A stretch of 39,734 nt of DNA, taken from contig CANCDR010000023.1 in the NCBI GenBank assembly GCA_947374865.1, positions 1 through 39,734 on the forward strand, written 5' to 3'. A program made the position numbers and the translations under genes. Positions within the stretch are counted from its first letter, which is position 1. Every line of letters starts with the position of its first letter. Shown here one piece after another: positions 26,316-37,959 of the stretch. Under the pieces are notes generated by a model. The model saw nothing but the letters and a program-made list of their open reading frames with translations. It had not been told where the DNA came from and made no database searches. Source of the stretch: Oxalobacteraceae bacterium. GTDB taxonomy: Bacteria; Pseudomonadota; Gammaproteobacteria; Burkholderiales; Burkholderiaceae_D.

Positions 26316-27359
26316 TTAAGGCGTAAGCTCGCAGCGTGCATCCGTCGTGGTCTGGCGTGTGCGCAGGCCCAGCTTACTGAGCAGCTGACGATCGGCTTCG
26401 ACATCCGGATTGCCGGTGGTGAGTAATTTATCGCCGTAGAAAATCGAATTCGCGCCGGCTAAAAAACACATCGCCTGAATCGCCTCACCCATTTCACGCC
26501 GACCAGCGGACAAACGTACCCGTGCCGTCGGCATGGTGATGCGCGCGACGGCTACCGTTCGGACAAATTCCAGCAGGTCAAGTGGTTCGGTACCAAACAG
26601 CGGCGTACCTTTAACCTGCACCAGATTATTCACCGGCACGGAATCCGGATAGGGATCGAGATTGGCCAGCTGCGCGATCAGACCAGCGCGCTGTTCGCGT
26701 GACTCGCCCATGCCAACGATACCGCCGCTGCAGACCTTGATGCCGGCATTGCGTACCCGACCCAGCGTATCGAGACGGTTTTCATAATCGCGGGTGGTGA
26801 TGATGTCGCCATACAGCTCCGGCGCGGTATCGAGATTATGATTGTAGTAATCGAGACCGGCGACTTTTAAGCGCTCGGCCTGACCGGCGCCCAGCATGCC
26901 CAGCGTGGCACAAGTTTCCAGGCCAAGGGCTTTGACTTCGCGGACCATTTCTTCGACCTGCTCGAGGTCACGGTCTTTTGGCTCACGCCAGGCAGCGCCC
27001 ATGCAGAATCGTGTCGCGCCCTGATCGCGTGCCGCTTTGGCTGCGTTAAGCACTTCATCGAGCGGCAGCATTTTTTGCGCTTTCACGCCGGTGTCGTAGC
27101 GCGCCGCCTGCGGGCAATAGCCACAGTCTTCTGCGCAGCCGCCGGTCTTGATCGAAATCAGCGTGGCCAGCTCGACTTCGGCTTCTGGAAAATGTTCACG
27201 GTGTACCTGCTGCGCGCGAAACAGCAGTTCATTGAATGGCAGATTGAACAGATCCACGATCTGCGCTAAGGGCCAAGTCAGCGCAGCTGCCGGCATCACG
27301 GTGCTGGATCGTGGGGGATGAAAGGCGAGCGTTTGTGCACTACCATTTTGCGTTGTCAT
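26316..27359 (-). CDS. bioB: Biotin synthase
   Basis: A 347-residue radical-SAM enzyme that inserts sulfur into dethiobiotin to form biotin. The 4Fe-4S/SAM ligands Cys75, Cys79 and Cys82 sit in [12 protein letters not shown]. The second-cluster (2Fe-2S) residues are consistent with [18 protein letters not shown] and the Arg in [23 protein letters not shown] is a BioB signature. The AAGGAAACAGT sequence before the ATG is a good ribosome binding site. It is the last of four biotin genes, 60 bp after bioD, and precedes the carboxylase alpha gene that needs biotin. Confidence 0.97.
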   Translation of the reverse strand: MTTQNGSAQTLAFHPPRSSTVMPAAALTWPLAQIVDLFNLPFNELLFRAQQVHREHFPEAEVELATLISIKTGGCAEDCGYCPQAARYDTGVKAQKMLPLDEVLNAAKAARDQGATRFCMGAAWREPKDRDLEQVEEMVREVKALGLETCATLGMLGAGQAERLKVAGLDYYNHNLDTAPELYGDIITTRDYENRLDTLGRVRNAGIKVCSGGIVGMGESREQRAGLIAQLANLDPYPDSVPVNNLVQVKGTPLFGTEPLDLLEFVRTVAVARITMPTARVRLSAGRREMGEAIQAMCFLAGANSIFYGDKLLTTGNPDVEADRQLLSKLGLRTRQTTTDARCELTP

Positions 27360-27419
27360 ACTGTTTCCTTTTCCTTATTCTTAAACGTTTTTTTAATTCG
27401 ATAATTCCGACTACGGCGC

Positions 27420-28121
27420 TCAACCAGGCCAGCCTGGCAAACGCGAAAAATCCAGATGCGCGACTGCCAGCGCAGCCAATGACGACGTCGATGTTGGCAA
27501 ACCCAGTCGCGGCACATAGCCCAACAAGGGCGCCGGCAGTCGCTGGGCCAAGGCCTCGATATTGGCGGCGCCATGCGCCATGCCCGGCTCGAGCGAATTG
27601 GCGACCCAGCCTGCCAGCCTGAGTCCGCGCGCAGTGATCGCCTCGGCCGTCAGCAAGGCCATACTAATACACCCCAGACGCAACCCCACCACCAGAATCA
27701 CCGGCAGCCCGAGCAGCCCGGCCAGATCTGCCGTATCAGCGCTGTCGTTGAGCGGCACACGAAATCCTCCCACACCCTCCACCACGACGACTTGCGACTG
27801 TGCCGCCACCTGCCGGTAACAGTCGACGATATGCGACACATCAATCTGCACCCCCTCCATCGCCGCGGCGATATGCGGTGCTGCCGCCTCCTGCAATAAG
27901 TAGGGCGTAGTCAAGGCCTGCGGCAGCGGCACATTGGCAGCCTCGGCCAGCTGGGCGCAATCTTCATTCGTCATCTGCCCATTCATCAGCGACACCCCCG
28001 CGGCGACTGGCTTCATACCCGCCGCCTGCACCCCTTGAGCGACCAGCGCATGCAGCAAGGCCGAGGCAACCAGGGTCTTGCCGATCTCGGTATCGGTGCC
28101 AGTAACAAAATAACCGCTCAT
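27420..28121 (-). CDS. bioD: Dethiobiotin synthetase
   Basis: A 233-residue P-loop enzyme; the Walker A is GTDTEIGKT (residues 8-16), the standard BioD form. The Lys in GMKPVAAG (about residues 36-43) and [13 protein letters not shown] (about 113-125) are further signatures. It forms the ureido ring of dethiobiotin from 7,8-diaminopelargonic acid, CO2 and ATP. The start overlaps the bioF stop by 4 bp, which suggests translational coupling. Confidence 0.95.
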   Translation of the reverse strand: MSGYFVTGTDTEIGKTLVASALLHALVAQGVQAAGMKPVAAGVSLMNGQMTNEDCAQLAEAANVPLPQALTTPYLLQEAAAPHIAAAMEGVQIDVSHIVDCYRQVAAQSQVVVVEGVGGFRVPLNDSADTADLAGLLGLPVILVVGLRLGCISMALLTAEAITARGLRLAGWVANSLEPGMAHGAANIEALAQRLPAPLLGYVPRLGLPTSTSSLAALAVAHLDFSRLPGWPG

Positions 28122-29320
28122 GCCGGTCCCGGATGCAGATTATGTTCCAACGCATTGACGGCGTTTGCCAATTGCGTGATCTGCGCCCCATTATGCGCTG
28201 CCGACAAAGTGATCCGCAGTCGCGCCGTACCAGCCGGCACAGTCGGTGGCCGTATTCCCGGCACCCACAATCCGCCGGCTTGCAAATCAGCGGCCGCCTG
28301 CATGACCTGCACATTATCGCCCACAATCACCGGCTGGATCGCGGTTTCCGATGGCAGATGGCGCCAGTGACGCAATGTCAGCTGGCGCTTGAACTGCTGG
28401 ATCAGATCCTGCAGATGCGCTCGCCGGATCGCGCCTTCGGGGCCGCTAATCATCTCCAGACTGGTCAGCAGCGCGTGCGCCAAGGCTGGCGGCGCAGCAG
28501 TCGTGTAAATATAGGGCCGGGCGCGCTGGACCATGAATTCGATCACCGTGTCATGTGCGGCAATGAATGCGCCCGACACACCGGCCGCTTTGCCGAGCGT
28601 GCCGACATAAATCAGCTGCGGTGAACGCAAAGAAAAATGCTCCAGCGCCCCGCGTCCGTGAGCACCGAGCACACCGAAGCCATGCGCATCATCGACCACC
28701 AGCCAGGCGCCATACTGTTCGCACACCGCGAGAATAGCTGGCAAGGGCGCGAGGTCACCGTCCATACTGAAAACACTGTCGGTGACGACAATCTTGTTGC
28801 TCGCCTGGCTCGCTGCCAGCTGGCGCGCAAGCGTCTCCACATCACCATGCGGATAGACCTGCACTTTCGCGCGCGATAAACGCGCACCATCGATGAGTGA
28901 GGCGTGATTGAGCGCTTCCGAAAATACCTCGGCATCCGGCCCGCCGAGCGCCGTCAGCACCGCCAGATTGGCCATATAGCCAGTCGAAAAATACAGCGCG
29001 CGCGGCGACGCCAGATGCGGCGCTAGAAAATCAGCCAGACCTTCTTCGAGCAAGGCGTGCGCGCGCGAATGCCCGCTGATCATGTGTGATGAACCGCTGC
29101 CGGCGCCGTACAAAGCCACCCCTTCCCTCAAGGCGCCCGAGACGCGGTGATGCGAGGCCAGCCCCAGATAATCATTGCTGCAAAATGCCAGGATATTGCG
29201 CCCATCGACGCTCATGCGCGCATTGGCCGGCGTTTCAGTGATACGTCGACGTCGTCGTAATCCATGTGAATCAATCTGCGCCAGCTGTGCTTCAAGACGC
29301 GCAAAGAGGGGATGTGTCAT
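28118..29320 (-). CDS. bioF: 8-amino-7-oxononanoate synthase
   Basis: A 400-residue alpha-oxoamine synthase. The PLP lysine is Lys244 in [14 protein letters not shown]. The cofactor-binding [10 protein letters not shown] (about 210-219) and the substrate-binding [10 protein letters not shown] (74-83) are clear. It condenses pimeloyl-ACP/CoA with L-alanine to give 8-amino-7-oxononanoate. It overlaps bioA and bioD by 4 bp each, so the three are a coupled translation block. Confidence 0.96.
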   Translation of the reverse strand: MTHPLFARLEAQLAQIDSHGLRRRRRITETPANARMSVDGRNILAFCSNDYLGLASHHRVSGALREGVALYGAGSGSSHMISGHSRAHALLEEGLADFLAPHLASPRALYFSTGYMANLAVLTALGGPDAEVFSEALNHASLIDGARLSRAKVQVYPHGDVETLARQLAASQASNKIVVTDSVFSMDGDLAPLPAILAVCEQYGAWLVVDDAHGFGVLGAHGRGALEHFSLRSPQLIYVGTLGKAAGVSGAFIAAHDTVIEFMVQRARPYIYTTAAPPALAHALLTSLEMISGPEGAIRRAHLQDLIQQFKRQLTLRHWRHLPSETAIQPVIVGDNVQVMQAAADLQAGGLWVPGIRPPTVPAGTARLRITLSAAHNGAQITQLANAVNALEHNLHPGPA

Positions 29321-30648
29321 GCTGCCATTACCTTTTCAAATACGGTGTGAGTACGCTCGGCGAGGAGCGCGATTTCGGCCTCGTCGAGAATATAGGGCGG
29401 CATCAGATACACCGTGCGGCCGATCGGACGCAGCAGGAGTTCGTGCTCGAGCGCGGTGGCAAAAAACCGCCGCGAAAAAGTCGCGTCGGTGGTGTGCGCA
29501 TCAAATGCGAAGATCGTACCGCACTGACGGAAATGACTGACCAGAGCATGCTGCGCCAAGGGTGCGAGAGCCGTCCTTAATGCGGCGGCTTTGACGCGAT
29601 TGGCATTGAGCACATCGTCTTCGGCAAAAATATCGAGCGTGGCCAGCGCGGCGCGGCAGGCGAGTGGATTGCCGGTATAGGAATGCGAATGCAAAAACCC
29701 GCGCGCCATATCGCGGTCATAAAACGCCTGATAGATCGACGCGCGCGTCATCACCAGCGAGAGCGGCAAATAACCACCGCTGATGCCCTTGGATAAACAC
29801 AGAAAATCGGGCCAGATGGCGGCCTGTTCGCAGGCGAAAAAGCTGCCGCTGCGACCGCAGCCAACGGCGATTTCATCAGCGATCAGATGGACCTGAAAAC
29901 GATCGCATAATTCTCTGGCTAGCTGCAGATAAAGTGGATCATGCATGGCCATGCCAGTCGCGCACTGCACCAGCGGCTCGACGATCAGGGCCGCAATATT
30001 CCCTGCGCGTTCTTCGAACAACCGCTCAAGCGAACGGGCCGCTGCGCGCGCGGCAGATTCCGCATCGTCTCCCAGCCTGGCATCGGGCGAAGCGACCACG
30101 TGCACTGACTGCAGCATGGGCCCATACGCATCGCGAAAAATCGCCACATCGGTGACGGCCAGCGCACCGATGGTTTCGCCATGATAGCTACCTTTGAGGC
30201 AGACCAGCTCACGCTTTTCGGTGCGCCCACTATTGCGCCAATAGTGCACGCTCATCTTGAGCGCGATTTCGACTGCCGATGCGCCGTCGGAAGCATAAAA
30301 ACAATGCCCCAGCGCGTGACCGGTAAGGGCAGCGAGCCGCTCAGAAAGGGCAATGACCGGTTCGTGGGTAAAGCCGGCCAACATCGCATGTTCGAGCGTA
30401 TCGAGCTGGTCTTTTAAGGCCGCATTGATGCGTGGATTAGCATGCCCGAACAGATTGACCCACCAGGAGCTGATGCCATCAAGGTAGCGTTTGTCATTGG
30501 CGTCGACCAGCCAGGCACCACGGCCGTATTTCACCGGTATGAGCGGTACGGTTTCGTGATGCTGCATCTGGGTACAGGGATGCCAGACACTGCGCAGGCT
30601 TCGCGTGACCCAATCGGCTTGCGGACTTAATTCCAAAACATCTCCCAT
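29317..30648 (-). CDS. bioA: Adenosylmethionine-8-amino-7-oxononanoate aminotransferase
   Basis: A 443-residue class III aminotransferase. A TTG codon directly precedes the ATG at 30648, and no strong ribosome binding site is visible for either. The N-terminal [12 protein letters not shown] and [15 protein letters not shown] are BioA signatures. Lys287 in [14 protein letters not shown] is the PLP lysine, with Asp258 in IADEIAVG contacting the pyridine ring. It makes 7,8-diaminopelargonate using SAM as amino donor. It starts 21 bp after the carboxylase beta gene stop with no promoter visible between them. Confidence 0.96.
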   Translation of the reverse strand: MGDVLELSPQADWVTRSLRSVWHPCTQMQHHETVPLIPVKYGRGAWLVDANDKRYLDGISSWWVNLFGHANPRINAALKDQLDTLEHAMLAGFTHEPVIALSERLAALTGHALGHCFYASDGASAVEIALKMSVHYWRNSGRTEKRELVCLKGSYHGETIGALAVTDVAIFRDAYGPMLQSVHVVASPDARLGDDAESAARAAARSLERLFEERAGNIAALIVEPLVQCATGMAMHDPLYLQLARELCDRFQVHLIADEIAVGCGRSGSFFACEQAAIWPDFLCLSKGISGGYLPLSLVMTRASIYQAFYDRDMARGFLHSHSYTGNPLACRAALATLDIFAEDDVLNANRVKAAALRTALAPLAQHALVSHFRQCGTIFAFDAHTTDATFSRRFFATALEHELLLRPIGRTVYLMPPYILDEAEIALLAERTHTVFEKVMAA

Positions 30649-30669
30649 CAATAGTGATCAAGCCACACT

Positions 30670-32277
30670 TCACATGCGGAAAATACCAAATTTTGTTTCT
30701 GTAATCGGCGCATTCAAGGCGGCGCTCAAGCCAAGCCCCAAGACCATACGTGTATCGGCCGGATCGATCACGCCATCGTCCCACAGACGCGCACTGGCAT
30801 AGTAAGGATGACCCTGCGTTTCGTACTGTTCCCTGATCGGCGCAGTGAAAGCCGCCTCTTCTTGTTCGCTCCAGCTGCCGCCCTTGGCTTCGATCGCGTC
30901 GCGCTTGACAGTGGCCAGCACCGACGCCGCCTGCTCGCCCCCCATGACGGAGATGCGCGCGTTCGGCCACATCCATAAAAAACGCGGCGAAAACGCCCGC
31001 CCGCACATGCCGTAATTACCCGCGCCGAAACTACCGCCGATGATCACTGTCAGCTTGGGCACTGCGCTCGTGGCGACCGCGGCCACCATCTTGGCGCCGT
31101 TGCGCGCAATGCCCTCATTTTCAACTTTGCGACCCACCATGAAACCGGTAATATTTTGCAAAAATATCAGCGGAATTTTACGCTGGCTGCATAGCTCGAT
31201 GAAGTGCGTACCCTTCAATGCGGACTCGGAAAACAGGATACCGTTATTAGCGACCAGTCCGACTGGCATGCCAAAAATATGCGCAAATCCACACACCAGC
31301 GTCGTGCCATAGCGGGCCTTGAATTCATCAAACTGACTGCCATCGACGATACGCGCGATGACTTCTCTGATATCAAACGGCTTACGGGTATCGACCGGAA
31401 TCACGCCATAAAGTTCCTTTGCAGAAAATTTAGGCTCGACCACTTCCCGCATCGTTATTTGTTGCGGTTTTTGCCGGTTCAAATTGGCGACCAGCGAGCG
31501 CGTCAAGGCCAGTGCGTGCAGATCGTCCTGCGCCAGATGATCGGCGACACCTGACAAGCGGGTATGCACATCACTGCCGCCGAGCTCATCGGCGCTGACC
31601 ACTTCACCGGTGGCAGCCTTCACCAGGGGTGGACCGGCTAAAAAAATGGTGCCCTGATTTTTAACGATGATCGATTCATCACTCATGGCCGGCACGTAGG
31701 CGCCACCGGCCGTGCACGAACCCATCACGACGGCGATTTGCGCAATGCCCTTGGCCGACATGGTGGCCTGATTAAAAAAGATGCGCCCGAAGTGATCGCG
31801 ATCGGGGAAGACCTCATCCTGATTCGGCAAATTAGCCCCGCCGCTATCGACCAGATAAATACAGGGCAAATGATTCTGCTCAGCGATTTCCTGTGCCCGC
31901 AGATGTTTTTTAACGGTCATCGGAAAATAAGTGCCGCCCTTGACGGTGGCATCATTACACACGATCACGCATTCTAGGCCGGAGACGCGACCAATGCCGG
32001 TGATGATGCCGGCCGATGGCGCGGCATTGTCATACATCTGATACGCGGCTAACTGCGAAAATTCGAGAAATGGCGTGCCCGGATCGAGCAGCATCTGCAC
32101 CCGTTCGCGGGGTAATAATTTGCCCCGCGCCAGATGTTTTTGACGTGCCGCTTCATCGCCGCCCAGCGTAATGCGCGCCACCTTGGCGCGCAGATCATCC
32201 ACCAAAGTCTGCATGGCGGCGACATTGACTTGAAAGTCGGGCGCATGGCTGTTCAATTTGGTGTCAAGAATTGTCAT
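30670..32277 (-). CDS. liuB: Methylcrotonyl-CoA carboxylase beta subunit (carboxyltransferase)
   Basis: The ATG at 32277 begins [15 protein letters not shown] and gives 535 residues, the usual MCC beta length. The two crotonase-like halves are apparent. The N-terminal half has [17 protein letters not shown] and the family block [17 protein letters not shown]. The C-terminal half has [16 protein letters not shown] and [13 protein letters not shown]. It transfers the carboxyl group from biotin on the alpha subunit to 3-methylcrotonyl-CoA. Its start overlaps the YchJ stop by 4 bp. The biotin genes follow directly. Confidence 0.95.
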   Translation of the reverse strand: MTILDTKLNSHAPDFQVNVAAMQTLVDDLRAKVARITLGGDEAARQKHLARGKLLPRERVQMLLDPGTPFLEFSQLAAYQMYDNAAPSAGIITGIGRVSGLECVIVCNDATVKGGTYFPMTVKKHLRAQEIAEQNHLPCIYLVDSGGANLPNQDEVFPDRDHFGRIFFNQATMSAKGIAQIAVVMGSCTAGGAYVPAMSDESIIVKNQGTIFLAGPPLVKAATGEVVSADELGGSDVHTRLSGVADHLAQDDLHALALTRSLVANLNRQKPQQITMREVVEPKFSAKELYGVIPVDTRKPFDIREVIARIVDGSQFDEFKARYGTTLVCGFAHIFGMPVGLVANNGILFSESALKGTHFIELCSQRKIPLIFLQNITGFMVGRKVENEGIARNGAKMVAAVATSAVPKLTVIIGGSFGAGNYGMCGRAFSPRFLWMWPNARISVMGGEQAASVLATVKRDAIEAKGGSWSEQEEAAFTAPIREQYETQGHPYYASARLWDDGVIDPADTRMVLGLGLSAALNAPITETKFGIFRM

Positions 32278-32714
32278 ACATGCTCTTTCAATCGTGCTGT
32301 CATCGACTTTGATGCAGTCTGCTCGGGAAAACGGCCATCCAGGTAGTACCAACATTCGTCTTCACGCACAAAGCGGCTGATTTCATGCAGCCGGTATGCG
32401 CGCCCATCGATCTTGTAACGGGCGACAAATTCAACGCTGGCCTCGTTCCCCTCTTCCACATGGCGGCGCACGTCCAGCCCCAGCCACTGCACACCGGCCT
32501 CACTGATCGTCGGCGTCGCAGGGCGCGTTTGTGCCGCCCAGCTAGCGCGTAAATAGGCATCATCGGCCAGGGTATAAGCCGTGTAGCGCGAACGCATGAG
32601 TTCCTCTGCACTGGCAGCCTGCCGCGCACCGCTCAGCAGCGGCGCACAGCAGGTGGCATACGCTTTGCCACCGCACGGACAGCCTGTCTCTCTGAGTTGT
32701 TTTTTTAGTTTCAT
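32274..32714 (-). CDS. YchJ family SEC-C motif protein (UPF0225)
   Basis: The ATG at 32714 has AAGG upstream, whereas the earlier ATG at 32750 has its purine run touching the start codon, so the shorter 146-residue form is chosen. The N-terminus has CPCGG...CC (Cys and CC at about residues 12-23), the zinc-binding SEC-C-type pattern. Then come the YchJ block [19 protein letters not shown] and the hydrophobic WYYLDGRF near the C-terminus. The family function is unknown. Its stop overlaps the start of the carboxylase beta gene by 4 bp, so it is tied into the leucine operon. Confidence 0.85.
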   Translation of the reverse strand: MKLKKQLRETGCPCGGKAYATCCAPLLSGARQAASAEELMRSRYTAYTLADDAYLRASWAAQTRPATPTISEAGVQWLGLDVRRHVEEGNEASVEFVARYKIDGRAYRLHEISRFVREDECWYYLDGRFPEQTASKSMTARLKEHV

Positions 32715-32754
32715 CTGACCTTGGTCGGCAGAACAGCGCTGTCCTGCCATCCTC

Positions 32755-33936
32755 TTACATCAGCTCGATGGCCATCGCAGTGCCTTCGCCGCCGCCAATA
32801 CACAAGGCCGCAATGCCGCGCTTGCCACCGGTTTTTTTCAAAGCACCGATCAGCGTAACAATAATGCGCGCACCGGAAGCACCGATCGGATGGCCCAGCG
32901 CACAGGCGCCGCCATGAATATTGACTTTGCTATGCGGGATATCGTGTTCCTTCATGGCGGCCATCGGCACGGCGGCAAAGGCTTCATTGATTTCGAACAG
33001 ATCGACATCGGCGATTTTCCAGTCCAGCTTGTCGCACAGTTTGCCAATCGCGCCCACCGGAGCCGTAGTGAACCAGGCCGGCTCATGCGAATTACGCGCG
33101 TGGCCCATGATTTTTGCCAAGGGTGTGCAGCCGAGTTTTTTGGCGGTCGATTCACGCATCAATACCAGCGCTGCGGCGCCGTCGTTGATCGAGGATGACG
33201 AAGCGGCAGTGATGGTGCCGTCTTTTTTAAAGGCTGGTTTGAGGCCAGGAATTTTATCCAGCTTGGCCTTGAGCGGACCTTCATCTTTTTCGACCACCAC
33301 ATCGCCACCGCGACCGGGAACCGTCACTGGCGCGATCTCCCATGTGAAGGAGCCATCGGCAGTCGCGGCCTGAGCACGCTGGACAGAGGCAATCGCAAAC
33401 GCATCCTGGGCTTCACGAGTGAACTGGTATTTACTGGCGCAGTCTTCGGCAAAGGTGCCCATTGAACGGCCTTTGTCATACGCGTCTTCCAGACCATCGA
33501 GCATCAGGTGATCAAAAATCTGACCATGGCCGATACGGTAGCCGCCGCGCGCTTTCGGGATCAGGTAAGGCGCGTTCGTCATCGATTCCATACCGCCTGA
33601 GACGACCACATCATTGGTACCTGCCACGATCGAATCATAGGCATACATGGTGGCCTGCATGGCTGAACCGCACATCTTCGACATCGTCACCGCGCCGGCA
33701 GTCACAGGAATGCCGGCCTTGATCGCTGCCTGACGCGCTGGCGCCTGACCCAGACCGGCCATGAGGCAATTACCAAACAAGACATCTTGTACCTGCTTTG
33801 GGTCCAGACCGGCGCGTTCAACGGCCGCCTTGATGGCGGTCGCACCGAGATCAATCGCGGTGATAGATGAAAAGTCGCCTTGAAATGCGCCCATAGGGGT
33901 ACGGGCAGCGCCGACGATAACGATAGGATCTTGCAT
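32755..33936 (-). CDS. Acetyl-CoA acetyltransferase (thiolase)
   Basis: A 393-residue thiolase of the biosynthetic/degradative acetoacetyl-CoA type, with GGAG six bases before the start. The acyl-enzyme Cys89 is in MSKMCGSAMQA. The active-site His lies in GGACALGHPIGASGAR and the C-terminal Cys in CIGGGEGTAMAIE. NEAFAAVPMA is also typical. It interconverts acetoacetyl-CoA and two acetyl-CoA. In this cluster it fits the end of leucine catabolism, once acetoacetate is activated; the activating enzyme is not in the window. Confidence 0.94.
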   Translation of the reverse strand: MQDPIVIVGAARTPMGAFQGDFSSITAIDLGATAIKAAVERAGLDPKQVQDVLFGNCLMAGLGQAPARQAAIKAGIPVTAGAVTMSKMCGSAMQATMYAYDSIVAGTNDVVVSGGMESMTNAPYLIPKARGGYRIGHGQIFDHLMLDGLEDAYDKGRSMGTFAEDCASKYQFTREAQDAFAIASVQRAQAATADGSFTWEIAPVTVPGRGGDVVVEKDEGPLKAKLDKIPGLKPAFKKDGTITAASSSSINDGAAALVLMRESTAKKLGCTPLAKIMGHARNSHEPAWFTTAPVGAIGKLCDKLDWKIADVDLFEINEAFAAVPMAAMKEHDIPHSKVNIHGGACALGHPIGASGARIIVTLIGALKKTGGKRGIAALCIGGGEGTAMAIELM

Positions 33937-33961
33937 GGTGTTCTCCAGGTGTGGTTATTTA

Positions 33962-35773
33962 TTAGTGTGATGCTGATGTTGAAGGAAGGCCTGAGCCGGC
34001 ATGTTGGTATTGCAAAAATCGGACTTCCTGCGGATAAGGAAAGACGTCGTCGATCTGTCCGTCGCGGATGCGCTGCTGGGCTTGCTGCCAGTACTGCGCT
34101 GTCAGTAAATCCGCGTGATAGTGCATGAAATATTTTCTCACCCTTGGGTTACCCAGTAAAAAAACGCCGAACTGCTCGGGAAAGACATCGTTACGCGCCA
34201 CCGCATACCAGGGCTCAGAAGCCATTTCGTCTTCTTCATTGCGCGGCGCAGGAATCTGCCGGAACTTACAATCGGTGATGTATTCGATTTCATCGTAATC
34301 GTAAAACACCACCCTATCTTGTCGCGTGACGCCGAAATTTTTATACAGCATATCGCCGGGGAAGATGTTGGCGCCCACTAGCTCCTTGATGGCATTGCCA
34401 TACTCGCGGATGGCATGTTCGGTCGCAGCTTCATCGTCGCGCTCGTCCGCTTTCATGAGCCAGATATTCAAGGGTGTCATACGCCGTTCAATATATAAAT
34501 GTTTGATGATGATTTCATCACCCTCTTCCTCCACCATCGACGGCGCGACCTGCTTGAGATCGTTCAACAGTTCCTCAGAAAAGCGCGCACGCGGAAAGGC
34601 GACACTGGAATACTCCAACGTATCGGCCATGCGCCCGACCCGATCATGATGTTTGACTAGCTGATATTTTTCTTTGACCAGCGCGCGCGTGGTTTCCTTT
34701 GGCGCCGGAAAAAAATCCTTGATCACCTTGAACACATACGGATAAGACGGCAGGGCAAAGACGATCATCACCAGCCCACGAATGCCGGGCGCCGATTCGA
34801 TGCGGTCCGATGAGTGACGCAGATGGCGCAGAAAATCGCGATAAAACAGTGCCTTGCCAATTTTTTGCAAACCAATGATGGTGTAAATTTCACTGCGCGG
34901 TTTGGCCGGCATGAGACTGCGCAGGAACTGGACATACGCCGATGGCACTTCCATGTCGACCATGAAATAGGCCCGCGTATAAGAAAACAGCAGCATGATG
35001 TGGTTCACATCAAACAGCACCGTGTCAAGATAAAGCTGACCTCCGGCGTTATGCAGGATCGGCACAACGAAGGGAAACTCGCGCCCACCATTAATGCCTT
35101 TGCCGATAATATAGGCGCCCTTATTCCGAAAAAATAAGCTCGCCAATACCTGAATCTGGTGATTCGCTTCCATCACATCGCCACCAAACTGCGCACGCAA
35201 ACGCGCTTCGATCATGCCGACGTCGCGCGTCAGATCATCGAACGAGCAGTCGAGCTGAAAGTTGGTCACGATACGCCAGAGCGTGAAGGCCATGCCGTCT
35301 TTGGCCGGATAGTAGACGCGGTAGGTAGGGGCGGCTTCTTCGGTGTCGATATATTCGGTCGACACCGCCGGGCGCACGAAAATGAAATCGTTATGAAAAT
35401 ACGTCCGGTGCAGGATTTTGCAGCAGACCGAATTAAAAAATATCTCGGCCAGTTCAGGCTGTTTGTGATCGATCAGCAAACCAATGTAATGCAGCTTGAC
35501 CTCGCGCCATACCTCATCGCTGAGATCGGCTTCTACGTAGTCATCTTCTAAAATCTTGACGCATTCATCAACCCGCGTATCGTAATAGTCGATCCGGGCC
35601 CGCGCAGCTTGCTGCGCTTTGTGCCATTGGCTTTGCTCAAAATACGTTTGTGCCAGTTTGCTGGTTTGCCGAAATAGGCGGTAGTGTTTATCGAAGCCGT
35701 CAAGAATCGTGCGCGCCGTATCAAATGCGATCTGCGAGGACAATAATTTAGGGAAAGCGATGGGCGAGGTCAT
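33962..35773 (-). CDS. aceK: Isocitrate dehydrogenase kinase/phosphatase
   Basis: A 603-residue AceK. The ATP-binding segment APGIRGLVM spans 328-336 and the kinase lysine is probably Lys349 in [10 protein letters not shown]. The downstream [14 protein letters not shown] and [13 protein letters not shown] blocks are family signatures. AceK reversibly phosphorylates isocitrate dehydrogenase and so switches carbon between the TCA cycle and the glyoxylate bypass. Its start overlaps the dehydratase stop by 4 bp, placing it inside the leucine cluster rather than with aceBA. Co-expression would help route the acetyl-CoA from leucine into the bypass; this link is an inference. Confidence 0.96.
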   Translation of the reverse strand: MTSPIAFPKLLSSQIAFDTARTILDGFDKHYRLFRQTSKLAQTYFEQSQWHKAQQAARARIDYYDTRVDECVKILEDDYVEADLSDEVWREVKLHYIGLLIDHKQPELAEIFFNSVCCKILHRTYFHNDFIFVRPAVSTEYIDTEEAAPTYRVYYPAKDGMAFTLWRIVTNFQLDCSFDDLTRDVGMIEARLRAQFGGDVMEANHQIQVLASLFFRNKGAYIIGKGINGGREFPFVVPILHNAGGQLYLDTVLFDVNHIMLLFSYTRAYFMVDMEVPSAYVQFLRSLMPAKPRSEIYTIIGLQKIGKALFYRDFLRHLRHSSDRIESAPGIRGLVMIVFALPSYPYVFKVIKDFFPAPKETTRALVKEKYQLVKHHDRVGRMADTLEYSSVAFPRARFSEELLNDLKQVAPSMVEEEGDEIIIKHLYIERRMTPLNIWLMKADERDDEAATEHAIREYGNAIKELVGANIFPGDMLYKNFGVTRQDRVVFYDYDEIEYITDCKFRQIPAPRNEEDEMASEPWYAVARNDVFPEQFGVFLLGNPRVRKYFMHYHADLLTAQYWQQAQQRIRDGQIDDVFPYPQEVRFLQYQHAGSGLPSTSASH

Positions 35774-36708
35774 GCAAACTGCTTTCGCCAGCCGTCGAGC
35801 TTGGCCAAATCAGTACCAATGCCGCCGCAGACAATAATTAAGGGCCGCACGAAAGCTGACAATACCGGCAAGCCATCATAGCCGACTGCTAATGCCGCGC
35901 CGCAGGCAGGCTCGACTAACATGCGCATGTCGTCGGCAAAGTGCAGACAGGCCGCGACTGCCTGTGCATCGCTGACGGTAGCAATGCGCACATCATGCTG
36001 AAGGGTCCAGTCAAACGCTGCCTGGGCAACACGCTTGGCGCCTAGGGTGCTGGCGATGGAGGTAATGGCATCGAGTGTGACCAGTTGACCGGCCGCGACT
36101 GCCGCTGCCAGCGATGCTGCGCCAGCCGTTTCCACAGCAATGACAGGCGTCGCGCTGCGGCCATTGCGATGCAATCCTTCCAGCACACCGCACAGCAAAC
36201 CACCGCCGCCGACCGAACACACGACCACATCAAAGTCAGCCTGCATTGCTGCTGCTTGGGCGCAGGCTTCATCGATCAGCGTGGCATTGCCATCCCAGAT
36301 GGCAGCGTGATCAAATGGCGGCACATACACTGCCCGCCCCGCCGGCTGCGCGGCACACAAGGCGACGGCAAAGGCATGTGCATCATCCCAGACGTCGCCT
36401 TGCACTTCGACCTGCGCGCCCAGCCGACGAATCTGTTCTGCCACCGATGCCGGCGTGGTGCGCGGTACGACGATCGTTGTCGGCACGCCCAGCGCCACAC
36501 CGGCAACGGCCGCAGCAAACCCGGCATTGCCTCCAGAAGGACAGATCAAATGCTGTGCACCCTGCTCGACTGCCTGCTGACAAAATGCGCCGATGCCGCG
36601 CATCTTGAATGAACCGGATGGCTGCAGATTTTCCAGCTTGAGCAATGCCTCAAGCCCGGAAGGCAGACGATGGCGTAACAGTGGAGTGGCGATGTGGAGA
36701 GCGTTCAT
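35770..36708 (-). CDS. Serine/threonine dehydratase-like PLP enzyme
   Basis: A 312-residue fold-type II PLP enzyme. The Schiff-base lysine is Lys35 in PSGSFKMRG, the phosphate-binding loop is SVGGGGLL, and the cofactor-ring segment PSGGNAGFA resembles the SSGNAG form of animal-type L-serine dehydratases. No ACT regulatory domain is present, unlike biosynthetic IlvA. Deamination of L-serine or L-threonine to a 2-oxoacid and ammonia is expected. It sits 15 bp after the isovaleryl-CoA dehydrogenase gene and overlaps aceK by 4 bp. Its purpose in a leucine cluster is unclear. Confidence 0.85.
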   Translation of the reverse strand: MNALHIATPLLRHRLPSGLEALLKLENLQPSGSFKMRGIGAFCQQAVEQGAQHLICPSGGNAGFAAAVAGVALGVPTTIVVPRTTPASVAEQIRRLGAQVEVQGDVWDDAHAFAVALCAAQPAGRAVYVPPFDHAAIWDGNATLIDEACAQAAAMQADFDVVVCSVGGGGLLCGVLEGLHRNGRSATPVIAVETAGAASLAAAVAAGQLVTLDAITSIASTLGAKRVAQAAFDWTLQHDVRIATVSDAQAVAACLHFADDMRMLVEPACGAALAVGYDGLPVLSAFVRPLIIVCGGIGTDLAKLDGWRKQFA

Positions 36709-36723
36709 ATGCAGCGATCAGGC

Positions 36724-37908
36724 CTAACGGGTAGCAGAAAATAATTCACGGCCGATTAACATACGGCGGATCTCGCTCGTTCCGGCGCCGATCTCATACA
36801 GCTTCGCATCGCGCCACAAACGCCCGACGGGGTAATCATTGATATAGCCGTTGCCGCCCAGCGCCTGCACCGCCTCACCGGCCATCCAGGTAGCCTTTTC
36901 CGCGGCATACAAGATGGCGCCCGCGGCGTCCTTACGCAAGGCGCGGATCGCTTCAGGCGATGCGGCGCGGTCGCAGGCCTGACCAACCGCATACACATAC
37001 GCTTTACACGCCATCATGGTCGAATACATGTCGGCTAGCTTGCCCTGCATGAGTTGAAATTCGCCGATCGGCTGACCAAATTGTGAGCGCTCATGCACGT
37101 AAGGCAGCACCACATCCAGACATGCCTGCATGATGCCCAGCGGCCCGCCAGACAATACGGCACGCTCAAAGTCAAGACCCGACATCAGTACATTGACGCC
37201 CTGACCGACGCCACCTAATACATTTTCTGCCGGGACTTCGCAATCCTCAAACACCAGCTCGCCGGTATGCGAGCCGCGCATGCCGAGTTTGTCGAGCTTT
37301 TGTGCGACCTTGAAACCCTTGAAATTTTTTTCAATCAGAAAAGCGCTAATCCCGCGCGCGCCGGCTTGCGGATCGGTCTTGGCATACACCACCAGCACAT
37401 CTGCATCCGGCCCGTTGGTAATCCACATTTTATTGCCGTTCAAAACCCAGCGATCGCCTTGCAAGTCCGCGAGCAGTTTCATGCTCACCACGTCGGATCC
37501 GGCATTGGGTTCTGACATCGCCAGCGCACCAATATGTTCGCCGCTGAGCAGCTTGGGCAAATACTGCGCGCGCTGGGCGACGCTGCCATTGCGATGAATT
37601 TGATTCACGCACAGATTGGAATGTGCGCCATAGGAAAGCCCCACCGATGCAGAAGCGCGGGAGATTTCTTCCATCGCGATGATGTGCGCCAGATAGCCCA
37701 TACCGGCACCGCCCTGCTCTGGCGCGACCGTGACGCCCAAAAGTCCCAGCTGACCCATCTTGCGCCACAGGTCCATGGGGAACTGATCAGTGCGATCGAT
37801 TTCGGCAGCACGCGGGGCGATTTCTGCGGCGGCAAACTGCGCGACAGTGTGACGCAAGGCGTCGATCTCTTCACCGTGCTCAAAGCGTAATCCGGGCAAT
37901 TCGAACAT
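36724..37908 (-). CDS. liuA: Isovaleryl-CoA dehydrogenase
   Basis: A 394-residue acyl-CoA dehydrogenase with GAGGAAGCC before the start. FAD/substrate segments [11 protein letters not shown] and [19 protein letters not shown] lie in the middle domain. The catalytic base is Glu248 in [12 protein letters not shown], a position characteristic of isovaleryl-CoA dehydrogenase rather than most relatives, which use a later Glu. The C-terminus has [19 protein letters not shown]. It oxidises isovaleryl-CoA to 3-methylcrotonyl-CoA and passes electrons to ETF. It follows the regulator gene by 51 bp. Confidence 0.96.
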   Translation of the reverse strand: MFELPGLRFEHGEEIDALRHTVAQFAAAEIAPRAAEIDRTDQFPMDLWRKMGQLGLLGVTVAPEQGGAGMGYLAHIIAMEEISRASASVGLSYGAHSNLCVNQIHRNGSVAQRAQYLPKLLSGEHIGALAMSEPNAGSDVVSMKLLADLQGDRWVLNGNKMWITNGPDADVLVVYAKTDPQAGARGISAFLIEKNFKGFKVAQKLDKLGMRGSHTGELVFEDCEVPAENVLGGVGQGVNVLMSGLDFERAVLSGGPLGIMQACLDVVLPYVHERSQFGQPIGEFQLMQGKLADMYSTMMACKAYVYAVGQACDRAASPEAIRALRKDAAGAILYAAEKATWMAGEAVQALGGNGYINDYPVGRLWRDAKLYEIGAGTSEIRRMLIGRELFSATR

Positions 37909-37959
37909 GGCTTCCTCAGAAGATGAATGGAATAATTTGCTTGCGTCGCGCGGCTTGCA

